From Armillaria gallica (taxonomy: Eukaryota; Basidiomycota; Agaricomycetes; Agaricales; Physalacriaceae): a stretch of 64,000 bases of DNA. The position numbers were made by a program, and so were the translations under genes. Of this stretch, positions 46,030 through 58,032 are shown piece by piece. The first letter of the stretch is position 1. Every line of letters starts with the position of its first letter. The stretch lies in NCBI GenBank assembly GCA_037576215.1, contig JBANDB010000004.1, positions 5,890,001 to 5,954,000 of the forward strand, read 5' to 3'. The notes under the pieces were generated by a model, which saw only the letters and a list, made by a program, of their open reading frames with translations, was not told the DNA's origin and did not search any database.

Positions 46030-49000
46030 TTATGCGTTTATATACCAACCTATAGCGATTGCCATCTAGTTTGAAAGAAGGAAATTTGTCGTCAAGCAGA
46101 GACTTATGGACAAGTCGACACCACGCTCGTCGGTCATCTTGACCAAAGAATTGCGCCATGCACCATGCGCTAGCCTCATCGAAGAAAGTCGTATCAGAGA
46201 TCTTCGAGGAGGGTTTGTCCTTCTGCATGCAGATGAGGAGAAAACAGTCCTACCATTACTATCTCCTCTCACTGTCTCCTCACTCAGGCTCATGTTTCCC
46301 TTTGTCAGGAACCGCGAGCGGGCGTTGCGTAAAGAAAGCTAAGCGCTAAGCACTGAAGCATCGCTGAAAGCCTGAGGTTTTATAGCATCGTCTTTGGGAA
46401 ACGTCGTCAATATACACAGCGCTCAACATGCGAGAGAACTTACTTATAGTTGGAGCATCTCTTCCAAGCCCAAGCCAACGTCATCATTGAAGCCGTCCTC
46501 TTTGCCGTAGGTTCAGTCGTCGCAAGACAAAAACCCTGAACATCTATCTGATAGCACTTCTGCTGGACCGAGACATGCTGAAATGAAACCTTATGAAAGC
46601 TAGAACACTTGAATCGTCTTGGAAGGTTTCAAACCAAGATGAGGGCCGAAACCAGAGCGGTGGAATGAACAAGCAAGGCGGCGGGAGACAGAGGCGACTG
46701 GACAGTCTGGTCAGAGGCTGGAGAACGGGCCGATCTCCACACAGTGGTGAAAAGGCAGGCTACTTTTGTCGTGTTCTTCGACGAAATCTCCTCCAGTGTG
46801 GTGGTGCTCCCAGGTGGATAGAAAGCTTATTTGATACATCATCGACATTGTCCGCTCGTGAATAGATACTCCCCCGCCGAGATGAACACTGACATCGTAG
46901 CTTGAGGGAAAGTGTCCCACATGGATGGGAGACCCGGCTAACAATGAAGTGAGCAACCAGCAACGTAGGCTGAATGGGAGGAACTCACCTCCTCCGTACA
47001 TATGGCGTCCTTCCCTCTCGCAGCTACCTTTACTGCCCTAATCACTATGAGGAATTCTCGTCAAAAAACGTCAATCGCAGAAAGCTTGCTCGTGAGCTGA
47101 CGCATTGCCACAGTATCCGTATGCTCTCAGAAGCCGTGCCCGACGTTGGCCTTCAGCGGAGAGACAGCCACTGACGCGCTTCCAGGGTAGGTCTCCCTGT
47201 GCATGACGTCGCGGTGAGGAATGAAGATGACGCTACGGAGATGGCGGGTGAATCCGTGAAAGTGGGACGAGATGACAGCAGTTACCATTCCCAGCTTTTG
47301 AGTCCCATCGCCTGCGGTCACTTCCCATCGTTGAGGTAGAGACGAATGTTCAGGTATGTTTGCTGCTCCCAGACAAAGGTGTAGCATTGTCTCGTGGCAA
47401 GGTAGGCGTTGGTAGTAGGCGGCGAAAATATTAAGGGAGCATCGGGAATGTATGGACGAATGCCATTGGACACTGAGATATCGTTCAGGATGATGATACT
47501 CCTGCGCAGAAGTGAACGCGCGTTGCCAGTCTCAAAGCCGGACCTCCTCTTCAGTATGGGTCCGTTCGCCCGGTAGAAAGTCTTTCGAGATTTTGACCTT
47601 GGTCTTGAGCTTGAGCTACTAAAATGAAGTATAAATATCATCCAGATTCAGACACCAACATAAAAATTGAATACTGACTCACTGAACACACATCTTAAGC
47701 ATCACTGGACAGCTTCATGGAGTCATTGAAGGGCGATATAAGAGATAGCAAAAACTTGAGGCAAGCGCACGGATGAAGGGGTCCGCTTTGTTTGGTCCAA
47801 CCAACGTCGAGCCAAACATTCACTTCTGTTCACCCATCTCGCTCTCGCTACCGTCTCGATATTGTGCTGTAATATGCACCGGGAGTGAACAAGGGTAAGA
47901 AAATAAATATAAGATACTTACTTCGCAGCGATCTCACTTTTATGTACTTTAGTTTCCTCTATTTCAACACGCCCGAATAAATACGAAATTCTACCCAAGC
48001 GACTTCTTTGCAAAATGGGCACATCTGGAAAGCCCTTGCGGATCAACACACACTCTATAGCTATCATGCTGGTCCTTTCCTAGCACGCCTTTTCACTCGT
48101 CGCCTCCTAGCCGTCCGTATATCGTGGTGAACGTGTCTTGACGCGTCGAGTTGGAAGATTAGCATAGACATTCATCTGCTCGTGCAGAATAATCTCGCTC
48201 CACTGCCTTCCATCAAACCCACCCAAACCTCAACACGTGGCCGGTTTTTTGGTTTCGGTTCAAAGACAAGGCGATCAAGTGTCCTACTCACTGCACTCGA
48301 CAACGATGGAAAGCAGAGCGAGAAGATGGTCGAACAGCGAGATCGCCGCAACTGTATAATCAGTGCTGTATTTATTCAGCAAGCAAGCCCTGGAAGCAAC
48401 GGTGGCCGGAGCGGGAGGGAGGACGCTTCAGGATGGGTAAGTCCCTTCCTTCACCTCACATGCCCTCTCTGAAAGGACGGCGTCATATAGAGCTTTGGAG
48501 AAGCAGTCTGTCCAAGCGCGAAGCTTCTTCGAAGTTTCCAGGACAACACATATGGCAAACCTTCAGCGTGACGGAGTGGAGAGGAGAGGGGACGCCTGCA
48601 TCGGAAATGGCGGCTTTCACTCTACCATCTGTGCGCAAATCTTGCCGTCGATACATGCCTCCTTTTCTTCAATCTTTTCTTTCGGAAATCTGTCCATCAA
48701 GACGTCCGCTTGGCTTCCAACCTGGCGTATGGGTACGGTTTTCTCGCTTCTCTTGTTGATTTCTCCGAGTTTATTGTTCCCTTAGGTGATTCACCCCCGG
48801 CGCCGTTTGGGTATTTTTTCTTCGTCGGACAGGGTATTGTCTGAATACCCACAATTTCTGTTGTCTCTCAGCGTCTTATGATACAGCCTCGCTGTTCTCG
48901 ATCTCAACTACAAACAAAAGGTACCCGGAAGAGGTGACACGAAGACGATGACGAAGATACATGTATCCCCACTCAACGGAGTATGGCTGGAATTAACGGA

Positions 49001-49925
49001 AGAATTCGGAATGATAAGCGCTTGCTGCACACGCGCCTCCACAATGCTCGCTCTTCTGCAATAGTGCCACCTTCCTTGCAAATACCAGCAATACCAATGC
49101 GGGCTGCCTGTGTGATACGCATACAATATCGAGTCGTGATGGGTATTAAAGCGCTCAAGACCCAAAAATTCGAAAGACCTTCTGGCAGGCGAGCGAACCT
49201 ATATTGAAGAGGAGGATTTTGCGGCGTAGGAGTGCTAACGTGAGTTCACTTCTACGCCAAGTGATACTTGTTCTCATCCTGAACGATCTCCCGCAGCATC
49301 TCCCTACATCTCCGACGCTTTCTCGACATTTTCGCCACCTTCCAACGATGCAAGAAGCCTTCCATGAGCGGGACGACCTGAATTTGTTCCAAGATAGCAT
49401 GCTTTTGTCTGGGGAGCAGCACGTCGCAATGGCCAGACTATCAGAGGGCAGCGACTGGTAGGTGCTGTCTTCTCACTCACCTTCACCGGTATTCATCATC
49501 TCCGTTGCGCCATCTCCATCACGGCGACGTCTCTCCTTCCAAGGCCAGCATCGTGCACGGCTTCTGAGAACACACGGATACCTTGGAAACGCGTCAGCTC
49601 TCGAGCAAGCTTTCTGTGACTGACGCAGTGACAAATGAGAATGAGAAGATGGCCAAGTCCTGAGAAGATCATGAAGACTTGTAGGTCCTCTCTCTCCTCT
49701 TCGCCCATATTCATCACTCACCCTTTGCCCAGCTCCTACGATGAACGCGACGACTTTTCCTTCAATGTCAGGACTAGCACGTTATGGCACACTGACGCAG
49801 ACAGCAGCCGTGAAGACCTTAATTTTTCACCAAGCTATCGTTATCCGGCGAGCAGGACCATAAGAGCGAAGTATGGAGGAAAGTGACGGCAGGAAACAGC
49901 GATAGATGTGCTAGGGATGGGTAAG
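46030..49925. repeat. array repeat unit 4 with inverted arms
   Basis: This is the most complete unit. It begins with a flank fragment (CACGCTCGTCGGTCATCTTG at 46121), then the left arm (46600-47640, CAGAAAGCTTGCTCGTGAG at 47078) and centre (48200-48960, with GCGATCAAGTG at 48273, GGATGGGTAAGTCCC at 48431 and CTTTCGGAAATCTG at 48680). The right arm in reverse (48970-49720) and a tail (49725-49925) follow. The tail is about 94% identical to 27400-27600 by eye. At 49926 it leaves unit 1, where unit 1 instead runs into gene B. Confidence 0.78.
48970..49720 (-). pseudogene. right-arm coding relic, better preserved copy
   Basis: The frame at 49717-49501 contains VFMIFSGLGHLLILICHC, RKLARELTRFQGIRVFSEAV and RRDVAVMEMAQRR. 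The frame near 49415-49260 contains HAILEQIQVVPLMEGFLHRW, KVAKMSRKRRRCREMLREI and VQDENKYHLA. The last has CAG where the 27-kb copy has TAG. A third frame, 49110-48980, contains GIAGICKEGGTIAEERALWR. These may be three exons of one gene, but I could not define splice joins that keep one frame. The family is not recognised. Predicted helical, basic. Confidence 0.45.
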
Positions 49926-50640
49926 CCTCCCGTTCATAATTAATCTTGTCCACATATTAATCCATAGCCCAAGCATTCCCTTCGAAGGTTGATCTCAGGC
50001 TTCGCTAGCAAGAACGACTATCTAGCAAGTGCTAATGAACAGAATCACGATGGATTGAACGAGAATTAGAGGCGACGGTGGTAGGAACAAGGTCAGGCGG
50101 TGATATATTCATCAGGGTAGGTAGGTCCTTTCCCTTCACCTCACGCACAGGAACTCACCCATTTTGTAGTTTACGTCATTTCGTCCACCTTGGTCCCTCC
50201 GGGCACTACGTGTTTCGCTCAAAGGACGACGACATACGGAGCGCAGTCTCCTCACAAGCACGGTCTCTGCATCTCGAAGATCACATGTCGACCAAGTCAG
50301 GGCTTACAGAGAGACAAGGAGGAGTCACCGGAAATGGCTCGTTAGCTGGATCTCGCTCCCTCCCATCCGTGCGCGAGCCTTACTCTCGAGTTACGGAGGG
50401 AGGCATTCCAGACGAATTTTTCGCTCCGGAATCTTATGTTTGCTTCATCCACGACAGTCCACTATAGCTGCGCAGCAGGCAAGGAATATTGACTGATGTA
50501 TTTCCTAAGATTGAAAAATATTACAGTTACTTCGATTCGGACCACCCAATCTTATCGACGCCATATTTGACCAAGGTCTAACCTTATGCATAGAGGATAC
50601 CTGATACGTGGAGAATTCAGCCAACTCTTGTGAAATACGA
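49926..50640. other. unassigned DNA with repeat fragment
   Basis: AGGGTAGGTAGGTCCTTTCCCTTCACCTCACG (50113) resembles the start of the window and the donor-like motif of the array. GAAATGGCTCGTTAGCTGGATCTCGCTCCCTCCCATC (50332) resembles 52610-52650. The plus-strand ORF 50078-50467 spans these repeats and has no recognised domain. Confidence 0.4.
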
Positions 50641-50649
50641 TACTAAGAC

Positions 50650-51265
50650 GTAGTCACATACCGACCATGGTTTTGCTCAGCCTGCCACTGATCCAGGTTC
50701 GAATGGCTATTTTCAGGATTTTCGGCGAGCTCTTCTGGAGTCATGGAGGTTATGTCGTCGAATAAGTGATTCTGCCGTGGAACGAAGGGACCTTCAAAGC
50801 TTCAGGCTCGGGGCCGAGCCATTTCTTAGCTCTGGGCGGCGTGTCTTAGCTGGGAGATTCACTTATCGCGAGGTATGCGATCCTTTCGGAAGGACCAACG
50901 GTGGGAGAAGAGAGGAAGGAAGGTCTTAGTAGATTCAAGCCATGTGTAACAGCGTCTGACCTTGTTCTCATCCAACATCCGGTGGTTTTGTTTGTGTGAA
51001 GGAGTCCCACAAATGCGCCGTTGATGTGTACTACACTGGACCATTTCTGGGTCCTCATAAGCCTCTCGTAACTGAGAATGATACCGGAGAAGTGGAACTT
51101 GCTTAGAACTGGGCAAGAGAGCGAGGTGCTCGGCGCTAAGTAATGCAAGCGACAGTCATGGGAGACGTGGAAAAGCAACACTGGCACGAGTGGTAGCGAA
51201 ATAACTTGAAGCAGTCGAAGAAGCCCCTGAGCGTGGGGAAAATGAATCGGAGCCGCCGTGGCCAC
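50650..51265 (-). pseudogene. third copy of the small convergent gene, fused to unassigned ORF
   Basis: GGCGAGCTCTTCTGGAGTCATGGAGG (50726) and GCCATTTCTTAGCTCTGGGCGGCGTGTCT (50818) match 57872-57900 and 57972-58003, the minus-strand small gene, with a deletion between. Upstream (51265 to 50880) a minus-strand ORF has a hydrophobic start (LLRLLQVISLPLVPVLLF), and an alternative frame reads LREAYEDPEMVQ. Neither is recognised. Confidence 0.35.
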
Positions 51266-51860
51266 TACTCGTTCCTTGACGATATCTCTGAAACCAAAAG
51301 CAAGTTACATGAAGGACTTTTGTGTTGCAAAATCTGGTGCGTCGGATTCAATTTTTGATTGCCCACAGGTTCTGATAGAGGCTCCAGCGACTATTCGCGT
51401 CTCAGTTTTACAGGACACGCCCAGACCTTTGCCTTTCTCCTTGCGACTCCGACCATAGCGAGGGTCGTAAAACACGACTCAACCCAACCATGACATACGA
51501 ATTTCGCAGGAAACTCGCTTACGACAGCTTCCATACGCGGTCCTCAAGTGCTTCAAATGATTTTTTGCGGTTTTCGCTCATTGAGCTCAAACTCGGATTT
51601 GCGCGCGTCATCCTCTTGGTCTCTCGTGGCCGGCTATTCGATCGAGTCCTTGCCTTTATTTTCGACCTTTCAAGAAGATTCCACACACCACGATGTTCAA
51701 ACGACTGTGAGTAAAATTTGACGTCGATTTGAACCCGTATTTATCTTCATTTCAGCTGACTTTTAACTTGACAAAAGCGATAAATTTTTGCACCACGACG
51801 AGCGCACAAACGCTGGGGAGGATACCATCGTCAATGACGCTAGGCTTGGATGTGGAGGAG
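51266..51860. other. no recognised gene
   Basis: Short ORFs on both strands without shared motifs. A plus-strand ORF (51490-51714) has a hydrophobic patch but no supporting context. Confidence 0.4.
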
Positions 51861-53070
51861 ATGCCCAAACGCGGGTCGCAGGTGCGTTCTTTCACACACT
51901 ACACGATGCATGCAACTTCATCTCCCTTACGCAGTATCATCTTGTTCCTCTGTTTTCCATCACCACCGCCTGCACCCTCAACACGCGGTGATGATATCTT
52001 CGGTCCCAGTTCTGAGTTCTGGTTGAAAGGCGAGGCGAGCAAGTGTCCGACTCACTGAACTCGACGATGATGGGAAGAACGATAAAGCGGAGGAAGGAAA
52101 CGGTAGAACAGCGAGGGGAAGATCAGAAGACCGGCCTCCTCGACCATCGACGCAAGTTCTTTTGTGGGATGCTAGATATTCGATTTCGTAGCAAGATGAG
52201 CTATCGTGATCCTGTGTGGTAAATGGCGCGGGACGAGACACATCAGGGATGGGTAAGTCCTTCTCATTCACTGACATTCTAGAGTACTCATCCTCTCATA
52301 GCCCAATCTCAGCCGCCGCGTGCATTTTCCTTCGAATGATGTCCTCAAACGCCGTGTCTACGCAGCGCTGTTTTACGATATATCTTATTCAGCCAGCAAG
52401 CCCTGGAGGCGATGGTAGCCGGAGCAGGAGGGAGGAGAGCGGTGGACACTTCAGGATGGGTGAGTCCCTTGCTTAACTTCGCATGCCTCTGACTGAAAGG
52501 ACGGCGTCATATAGAGCTTTGGAGAGGCAGTCCGGTCAAGAACAAGGTTTCTTCATCTTTCCAGGACAACACATAGAGCAAACCCTCAACGTGATGGAGA
52601 CGCCTGCACCAGAAATGGCTTGTTAGCCGGCTTTCACTCTCTCCCATCTGTGCACGTCGATACATACTTTCGTTTTCTTCGATCTTTTCTTTCGGAAATC
52701 TGTCCTCCTGGTGTACGGGTACGTTTTTCCCGCTTTTCTCGCTTCTTTCGTCGAGCTTATTGTTCACTTAGATGGACCACCTGTCTCTTCATTTGTGTGT
52801 GTTTTCGAGCAAGTAGGGGATGCCTGCACCGGAAATGGCGGCTTTCGCTCTCTCCCATCTGTGCACGTCGATCTTTTCTTTCGGAAATCTATCCATCAAG
52901 ACATCCGCCTGGCGTACGGGTACGTTTTTCTCACTTCTCTCGTCGATTTCTCTGAGCTTGTTGTTCACTTAGATGATTCGCCCCCGGTGCCACAATGTTC
53001 ATCGGACAGTTAATTTGTATTAGGTACTGTTCAAACGCCCCTCAGCGTCTGTTATCAGGGATGCCTCGCG
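51861..53070. repeat. array repeat unit 5 (centre only, with tandem duplication)
   Basis: Contains GCGAGCAAGTG (52032), GGGATGGGTAAGTCCTT (52248), GGATGGGTGAGTCCC (52453) and two consecutive copies of the upstream module. The copies are 52610-52790 and 52830-52990, with CTTTCGGAAATCTG at 52688 and CTTTCGGAAATCTA at 52877. It leads into DUF6535 remnant E. The left arm is absent. Confidence 0.65.
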
Positions 53071-53570
53071 GTTCTCGACTACAAACAAAAGGTTCCCGGA
53101 AGATAAGCTAGGGTACGAAGATTTGACGTAGGGATCGATTAGTGGTTTTCGTGAGTGCGATATTCCAAAGACATGTATCTCCCTAATCAATGTTGTCTAG
53201 GCAGGTATTCTCACCGCATTTGTTGCACAGACGCTCAATCTCCCCACCGCATTATTCGCGACGCAATGGGTCCACCAATCTATGGCGGCTTCACCGAGTC
53301 ATATCTCGGTTTCTGTACACGGTGGTGTACCGATCTTCATCACTGGAGTGTCACCTGTTCCATAGTGGATTGCGTTGGGTCCATCGCTTCATTGCGTACA
53401 ATGTCTTTCCGATTCATATACAAGACACATTTGTCACAACACCGCTTCGCTCTTTATACTTTCCCGTGAAGCTCAGATTTTGCGCGGGCTTTCCCTTCGA
53501 ATTTCAAGGAGCAGGTGTTCTCCGCTACTCAAGGATCCTTACGTCTCCCGTGAAGCAGAGCCCACAGGTT
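53071..53570 (+). pseudogene. degenerate DUF6535 remnant E
   Basis: AGGTTCCCGGAAGATAAGC (53091) encodes RFPEDK, as in exon 2 of genes A, C and D, followed by TACGAAGAT. After an intron-like GTGAGTGC...GTCTAG stretch the frame reads GILTAFVAQTLNLPT, then ALFATQWVHQS. This is a shortened version of the family AGLFSAVVTTFVVQTSQSLQ and ALFAVLTKQWIHQY. A third piece, FPIHIQDTFVTTPL (about 53415-53455), matches FPSCPYKTPLSQY. Large internal deletions and frame changes make it non-functional. It lies only 0.3 kb upstream of intact gene D. Confidence 0.55.
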
Positions 53571-53879
53571 CATCACCAAACTGGGTTGCGGACGATGGCG
53601 GCACACCAAATTGACAAGAGGAGAGAGTGGAGCAGTGGCTTTGGTTCAAGAATCAAAGTGTTACATAGTTCTGATTATCTGGCCCGCGATTATCTCCAGT
53701 TTCGATTTCAAACTTATTCCAATGCGCACGCCAACAGGAAATATCAGAAATTTCAAAATACGAAAATCTCAGTTTCCTTCTTTTCTGGCGCATAAACTCC
53801 GGTTGTCACTACCGGTTTGATCGGAGGCATTGAGTACGGGTAGGTACCATTCCTTAAATTCTGCCTTCACCTCTCTACC
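53571..53879 (+). promoter_or_regulatory. region between remnant E and gene D
   Basis: No gene is recognised. GTTTGATCGGAGGCATTGAG (53815) parallels GTCCGACCGGAGGCACCGTG upstream of gene A (3835), placing the probable gene D promoter in the last 100 bp. Confidence 0.4.
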
Positions 53880-56663
53880 ATGCCGTCCATCCATACTGCA
53901 GAAGAAGAAGATCCAACCTCGCCCAATAATGCCCAAGAAACACCCAATGCCGATCCCCAGCCATCACGGCGCCCCGCACGGAAACCAACTCGCAGAGTCT
54001 TTGGCATACAGCAACGTGGGGTCCAGGTTGGCGGTACGTAGCTCTGGCATCATGACGGTTCTTTCCACATAGCTGATCGAGAGCAAAGGGAACGACACGT
54101 TCGACTATGAGCAGAGGTTTCCAGAGGATAAGCGCTACGAGGAGCTGGGTCCGCTGGCCAGGGTGTGGAGAACGTACCTCGCAGAATGTGCCGGATTTGA
54201 TGCCGAGATGCTGGAAGGGTGGAGAGATGGACTAGATGTTTTGCTCGTTTTCGTGAGTGCTTTATTTAAATTGTTTCTTTACTCATATTTGTATAGGCCG
54301 GTCTCTTCTCAGCCGTGGTCACTACGTTCGTCGTCCAAACATCACAGAGCCTCCAAGTCGATTACAGTCAGGTCACGGCAACGCTTCTGTTCGAGCTCAT
54401 CGACGTCCAGCGTGCAGCGGCCAACGGTACTCTCGTCAACAATGTTCCTCGTTCAAATCTCACTCCCTTCTCGGACTTCCGTCCTACGATATCTGATTCA
54501 CTGATCAATGGGCTGTGGTTCACCAGTCTCTCGTTCAGTCTTGCTACAGCTCTCTTTGCAGTCCTCACAAAACAGTGGATCCATCAATACATTGCCATGC
54601 CCTCAGGGACACCTCGGGACAGGTGCCGTGTTCGCCAATTCCGGTTCATGGGGCTGGAGCAATGGGGTGTGGGTTTCATCATTGGTTTATTACCCTTGCT
54701 CTTAAGTGTGTCGCTTGGCATATTCCTAGTCGGCCTGGTTCTTTTTCTGGTCCCGTTGCAAGCGGCGATTGCATCCATTGTCGGGACTATCACATTTGTA
54801 ACCTTCGCCATTTACCTTATCACCAACCTCCTTCCTGTTTGGTTCCCTTCGTGCCCATACAAGACACCGCTGTCGCAGTACATATTCCTTTCATATGCTT
54901 ATATCATCCGCCTCATCACACTGGCTTCATCGGCCTTAACACCCGCGAAGCCTCCTCCTCGCAAGTTCCGAGACATCGAGCGTACAGCTGTTGAACTCAG
55001 GGCAGACAACCTCGATGCATACGCCTTGGGCTGGCTGTCTGGCATGTCCTCCAATCCCAGTGTACTTAACATTGTCGTCCAATCAACCAGCGCTCTGCCC
55101 TTGCGATCAGTCGAGCCTCTAAAGCAATACGCGGAGAGATTCTCAGAAACCTACCTTACCGTCATCTCCTGCATGGACATTAATTGCCAGGAAAGCGTCC
55201 TCGATCGGCTTATTCGCGCCAGCCTCCGCTTCAACATCCCCTCGTCCCTCTGGTGGACCCTCGACCGGGAAACAGAAAGAGACCGGCTGTCCGTGGAAAC
55301 ATACGTGGAAGTTCTGTGTGTCAGCCACTCGTATGATTCTTTGTACACCCACGAGATTGCGAATCTAGTCAAGGCTCAATTTACTGAATCGCCAGACCAG
55401 CGGCTTTGCCTGCAGCCCATTGTATGGGCCCATCTTCTCCAGAAGCTCCTACCCTTCACTCTAGAGAGCGGTCTGATTCCTTTATTCCTGATGATTCCCC
55501 CGTTCTATTGGCGTGCCGACTACAAGCCACCTCCGCTCTTCTTAGAAAACGATATGAAGATCCGTTCGATTTCTGATGAAGACCACCCTGCGGTGTCTCT
55601 CCAGATGGCCGTTTCCGCCAATCTGTATCCAGACATTGCCGATGCTCTCTTGGAGTGTTTCGCGCATGTGGAGGATAGCATCTTCCACCCTGACCCCGCC
55701 ACCGACGAATTCCCCGCTTCTAAGGATCCACGCCTGTGTTCACTGCTGACGCTAGCCGGCTCACCCTCTATCCGAAAGACAGCCATCACCAATTCATCTA
55801 TGAACATGTTCTTCGGCATGGTGTTGCACAACATCGGAATCTACATGGGCGTCAATAATTCCTCTCCCTCTGCCGACAAGGCTCCCTTCGAACTAGACGG
55901 CAATCGATATGCGGTGCTGAAGCTCCTGTATATGCTGATTTCCTCAGACGACTTGAGTGACACTCTGCCAGTGGCTCATCAGCGTATCACGCTGATGCGA
56001 TTTCTCCGGGTGCTCAACTCTACATCCCCTCGCCCCCGCTTCCTCTCTTCTAACTCTGACTGGTGCACCCCAACCATAGCCTCCAACCTCCCCCGACTCG
56101 CCTTCCAGGACCTACCATGGACCCTCCGCTCCGACACCGTCACACTCCACTTTGTGTATGAATTCCTGCAGCTCGGCGGGCCCGTCGCACAGCATGTTTT
56201 CTCCCGTTTAGTGAATGGGCGCCTCCTTGACTATGTGCTTGGGCTCCGCGGGGAATATGACATTGCGTGGAGCCAGCGGCGCTTGCAGAGGATCCTGGGT
56301 GTATTTATCACCGCGGACCAGGAGATTTTCAATGAGTACCTCTTTGAGCTGGACAACCTCTTCGCCGTTTGTGCAATGTATGTCATTTGGCGGGACGTCC
56401 GCCGTCTTCGCCTCCTCGCACAGCGGTGCCCAGATCACCCGATTTGGACGAGGTGCTTGCAGAAACTCGAAACTATTCCGGAACACTTTGAGTTGTCGCC
56501 GCAGGATAGGGAGCAGATCCTTCGTACTGTTGCAGACTTTAGGGCGCTTTTTGAAGGAGGGGAGTCTAAGATCTTGAATTCGCGACCGACGCTGAGGTCG
56601 CTCTGGCGACGGCGGCGACATTGGAACATCGGGAAGGAATTGACAGGGGCTGGTCAAGTGTGA
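53880..56663 (+). CDS. DUF6535 protein D (intact, three exons)
   Basis: Exons are 53880-54033, 54089-54252 and 54297-56663, with introns of 55 and 44 bp, both GT-AG; 894 residues. Exon boundaries and phases equal those of gene C; exon 2 is exactly 164 nt in A, C and D. The leader is shorter and proline/arginine-rich (PQPSRRPARKPTRRVFGI). The membrane helices, KQWIHQYI and the C-terminal region (FELDGNRYAVLKLLYMLISS, RCPDHPIWTRCLQKL) are all present, with no stop or frameshift. C and D are the only complete members here. The product is presumably a multi-pass membrane protein with a large soluble C-terminal part. Function unknown. Confidence 0.92.
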
Positions 56664-57690
56664 ATATGCTGCTTTCATTCATACTTGGGATGAAATATCC
56701 CTGTTGTATATATCAGCGTTTCCCTCTCGAAGTGACATCTTTTTTCCATAAACACTTCATCCTAAACCACAATTTCGACGCACTATGAAGCTTCTGTATT
56801 TAGGTATTCTGTAACTCGTGAGTCATGTTCTCGTTGATTTTATATGATACCTATCTTTGATTTTAGCTGACTTTTTTTCGCCCAAGAGCTCAAGGTCAAG
56901 ACCGAAAGTTTTCGCTTCAGCCGCGGCACCTTCAGATGTATGCCTTGGAAGAAACCCTGGATGATGCGACCTTGGTCCAAGACGACGTGTTATTTGCCTG
57001 CCGAGCAGTCACTCACCAACGACCAAGAATGGGGGCGTATGGGTGCCGTAGCCGCAACAGTCTTCACTTTTCAAACATGCGGAATAGTCACCTACTCCTC
57101 GCCCGTCTTCAAGGATCCTTTCCCTTCAGTCGCGGCGACAGCTCTCCCTTAAAGGATGGGTTCCATGCGCCGTCTCGGACAGATGCCTACTAATCTTGGA
57201 AACTGCGGACCCGCTCATAAGCAACACCTCTTCTTCGCGGGGAATATCTCTGAACGTATCGAGCACAATTCTGAGAGCAGGGAACGGGGAAGAGGCACAT
57301 GATGCGGGAGGGTTGCGGCGGGGTTTTATCTCCTACTCGTTGTGAACTTTGGTGAACACGTTCGTATGTCATGCCATGTCTCTATTTCATCGTTGACATC
57401 TTTACATCAGTTATGTGGCTCTCCCTCGACTCCTTTACGCGATGATCTGTTCCCCCATGTAGCCGAATTTCCATCACTCTGCCTCGTTCCTAGGTGGGAA
57501 TGACTCCATACCCTATCAGGCCGCGATTCAGGCGTCGGCAAGATCGATGAAATCTCGGACGTCCTCAGTAGTCACAAAGGACGGACCGAAGGAAGGAGAG
57601 GAAGCTGTTCCACCCCCTAGGCGTATAGATGCTGTCGGGAGCTTTCAATTCGACATTGCCTTTCTTCGTACCAACGCGCCTTTGTAATAA
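56664..57690. other. 3' flank of gene D and unassigned DNA
   Basis: The 3' UTR matches gene C for about 35 bp. A plus-strand ORF at 56940-57152 contains LPAEQSLTNDQEWGRMGAVA and GIVTYSSPVFKDPFPSV, which looks protein-like but has no recognised domain and no defined splice partners. The rest is unassigned. Confidence 0.35.
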
Positions 57691-58032
57691 CTATCGATGG
57701 TCTAAGTGAAAACGCCCTTCTGCAAACTTATCGGGGTAGAGGAGAAGATGGAGAGAGATGATTGGCAGGGGATAGGGCTTGACAAACTCTTCGTCGACGA
57801 GAAGCTTCCACCAGCAAAACACATATGCCGGATCCAGATGCTCTTTGTCACTCTCTGGGATATCAGTAGTTTCGGCAAGCTCTTCTGGAGTCATGGAGGT
57901 GAGGAGATTTGGGACTATGTCGTCAAAAAAGTGATCCCGCCGTGGAAAGAAGGGGCCTTCATGCTCGGGGCCGTGCCATTTCTTCTTGCTGGGCGGCGGC
58001 GTGTCCGAGTCTTGATGTAGAGAGCCATGCAT
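57691..58032 (-). CDS. conserved hypothetical protein, convergent to gene D
   Basis: An uninterrupted 113-codon frame from the ATG at 58032. It has PPPSKKKWHGPEHEGPFFPR, then FFDDIVPNLLTSMTPEELAE, ESDKEHLDPAYVFCWWKLLV and KPYPLPIISLHLLLYP. Fragments of the same gene follow gene C (39465-39878) and occur at 50700-50870, always on the minus strand, so it is part of the amplified array. An upstream minus-strand frame (58192-57959, MSRNKSKHFDLGRRRFGPR) overlaps and might be a first exon or an alternative start. No known domain is recognised; it may belong to the repeat rather than to the host gene set. Confidence 0.5.
   Translation of the reverse strand: MHGSLHQDSDTPPPSKKKWHGPEHEGPFFPRRDHFFDDIVPNLLTSMTPEELAETTDIPESDKEHLDPAYVFCWWKLLVDEEFVKPYPLPIISLHLLLYPDKFAEGRFHLDHR

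Noticed and set aside
24301..49925. Repeated 100-200-codon ORFs in the repeat units annotated as separate genes
   Set aside because: Reading frames are not kept between copies except in the right arm and upstream module. Most ORFs end at different places in each unit, so they are chance frames.
50690..50710. GGTTCGAATGG resembling a tRNA T-loop / B box
   Set aside because: No matching A box, anticodon stem or acceptor stem can be folded around it.
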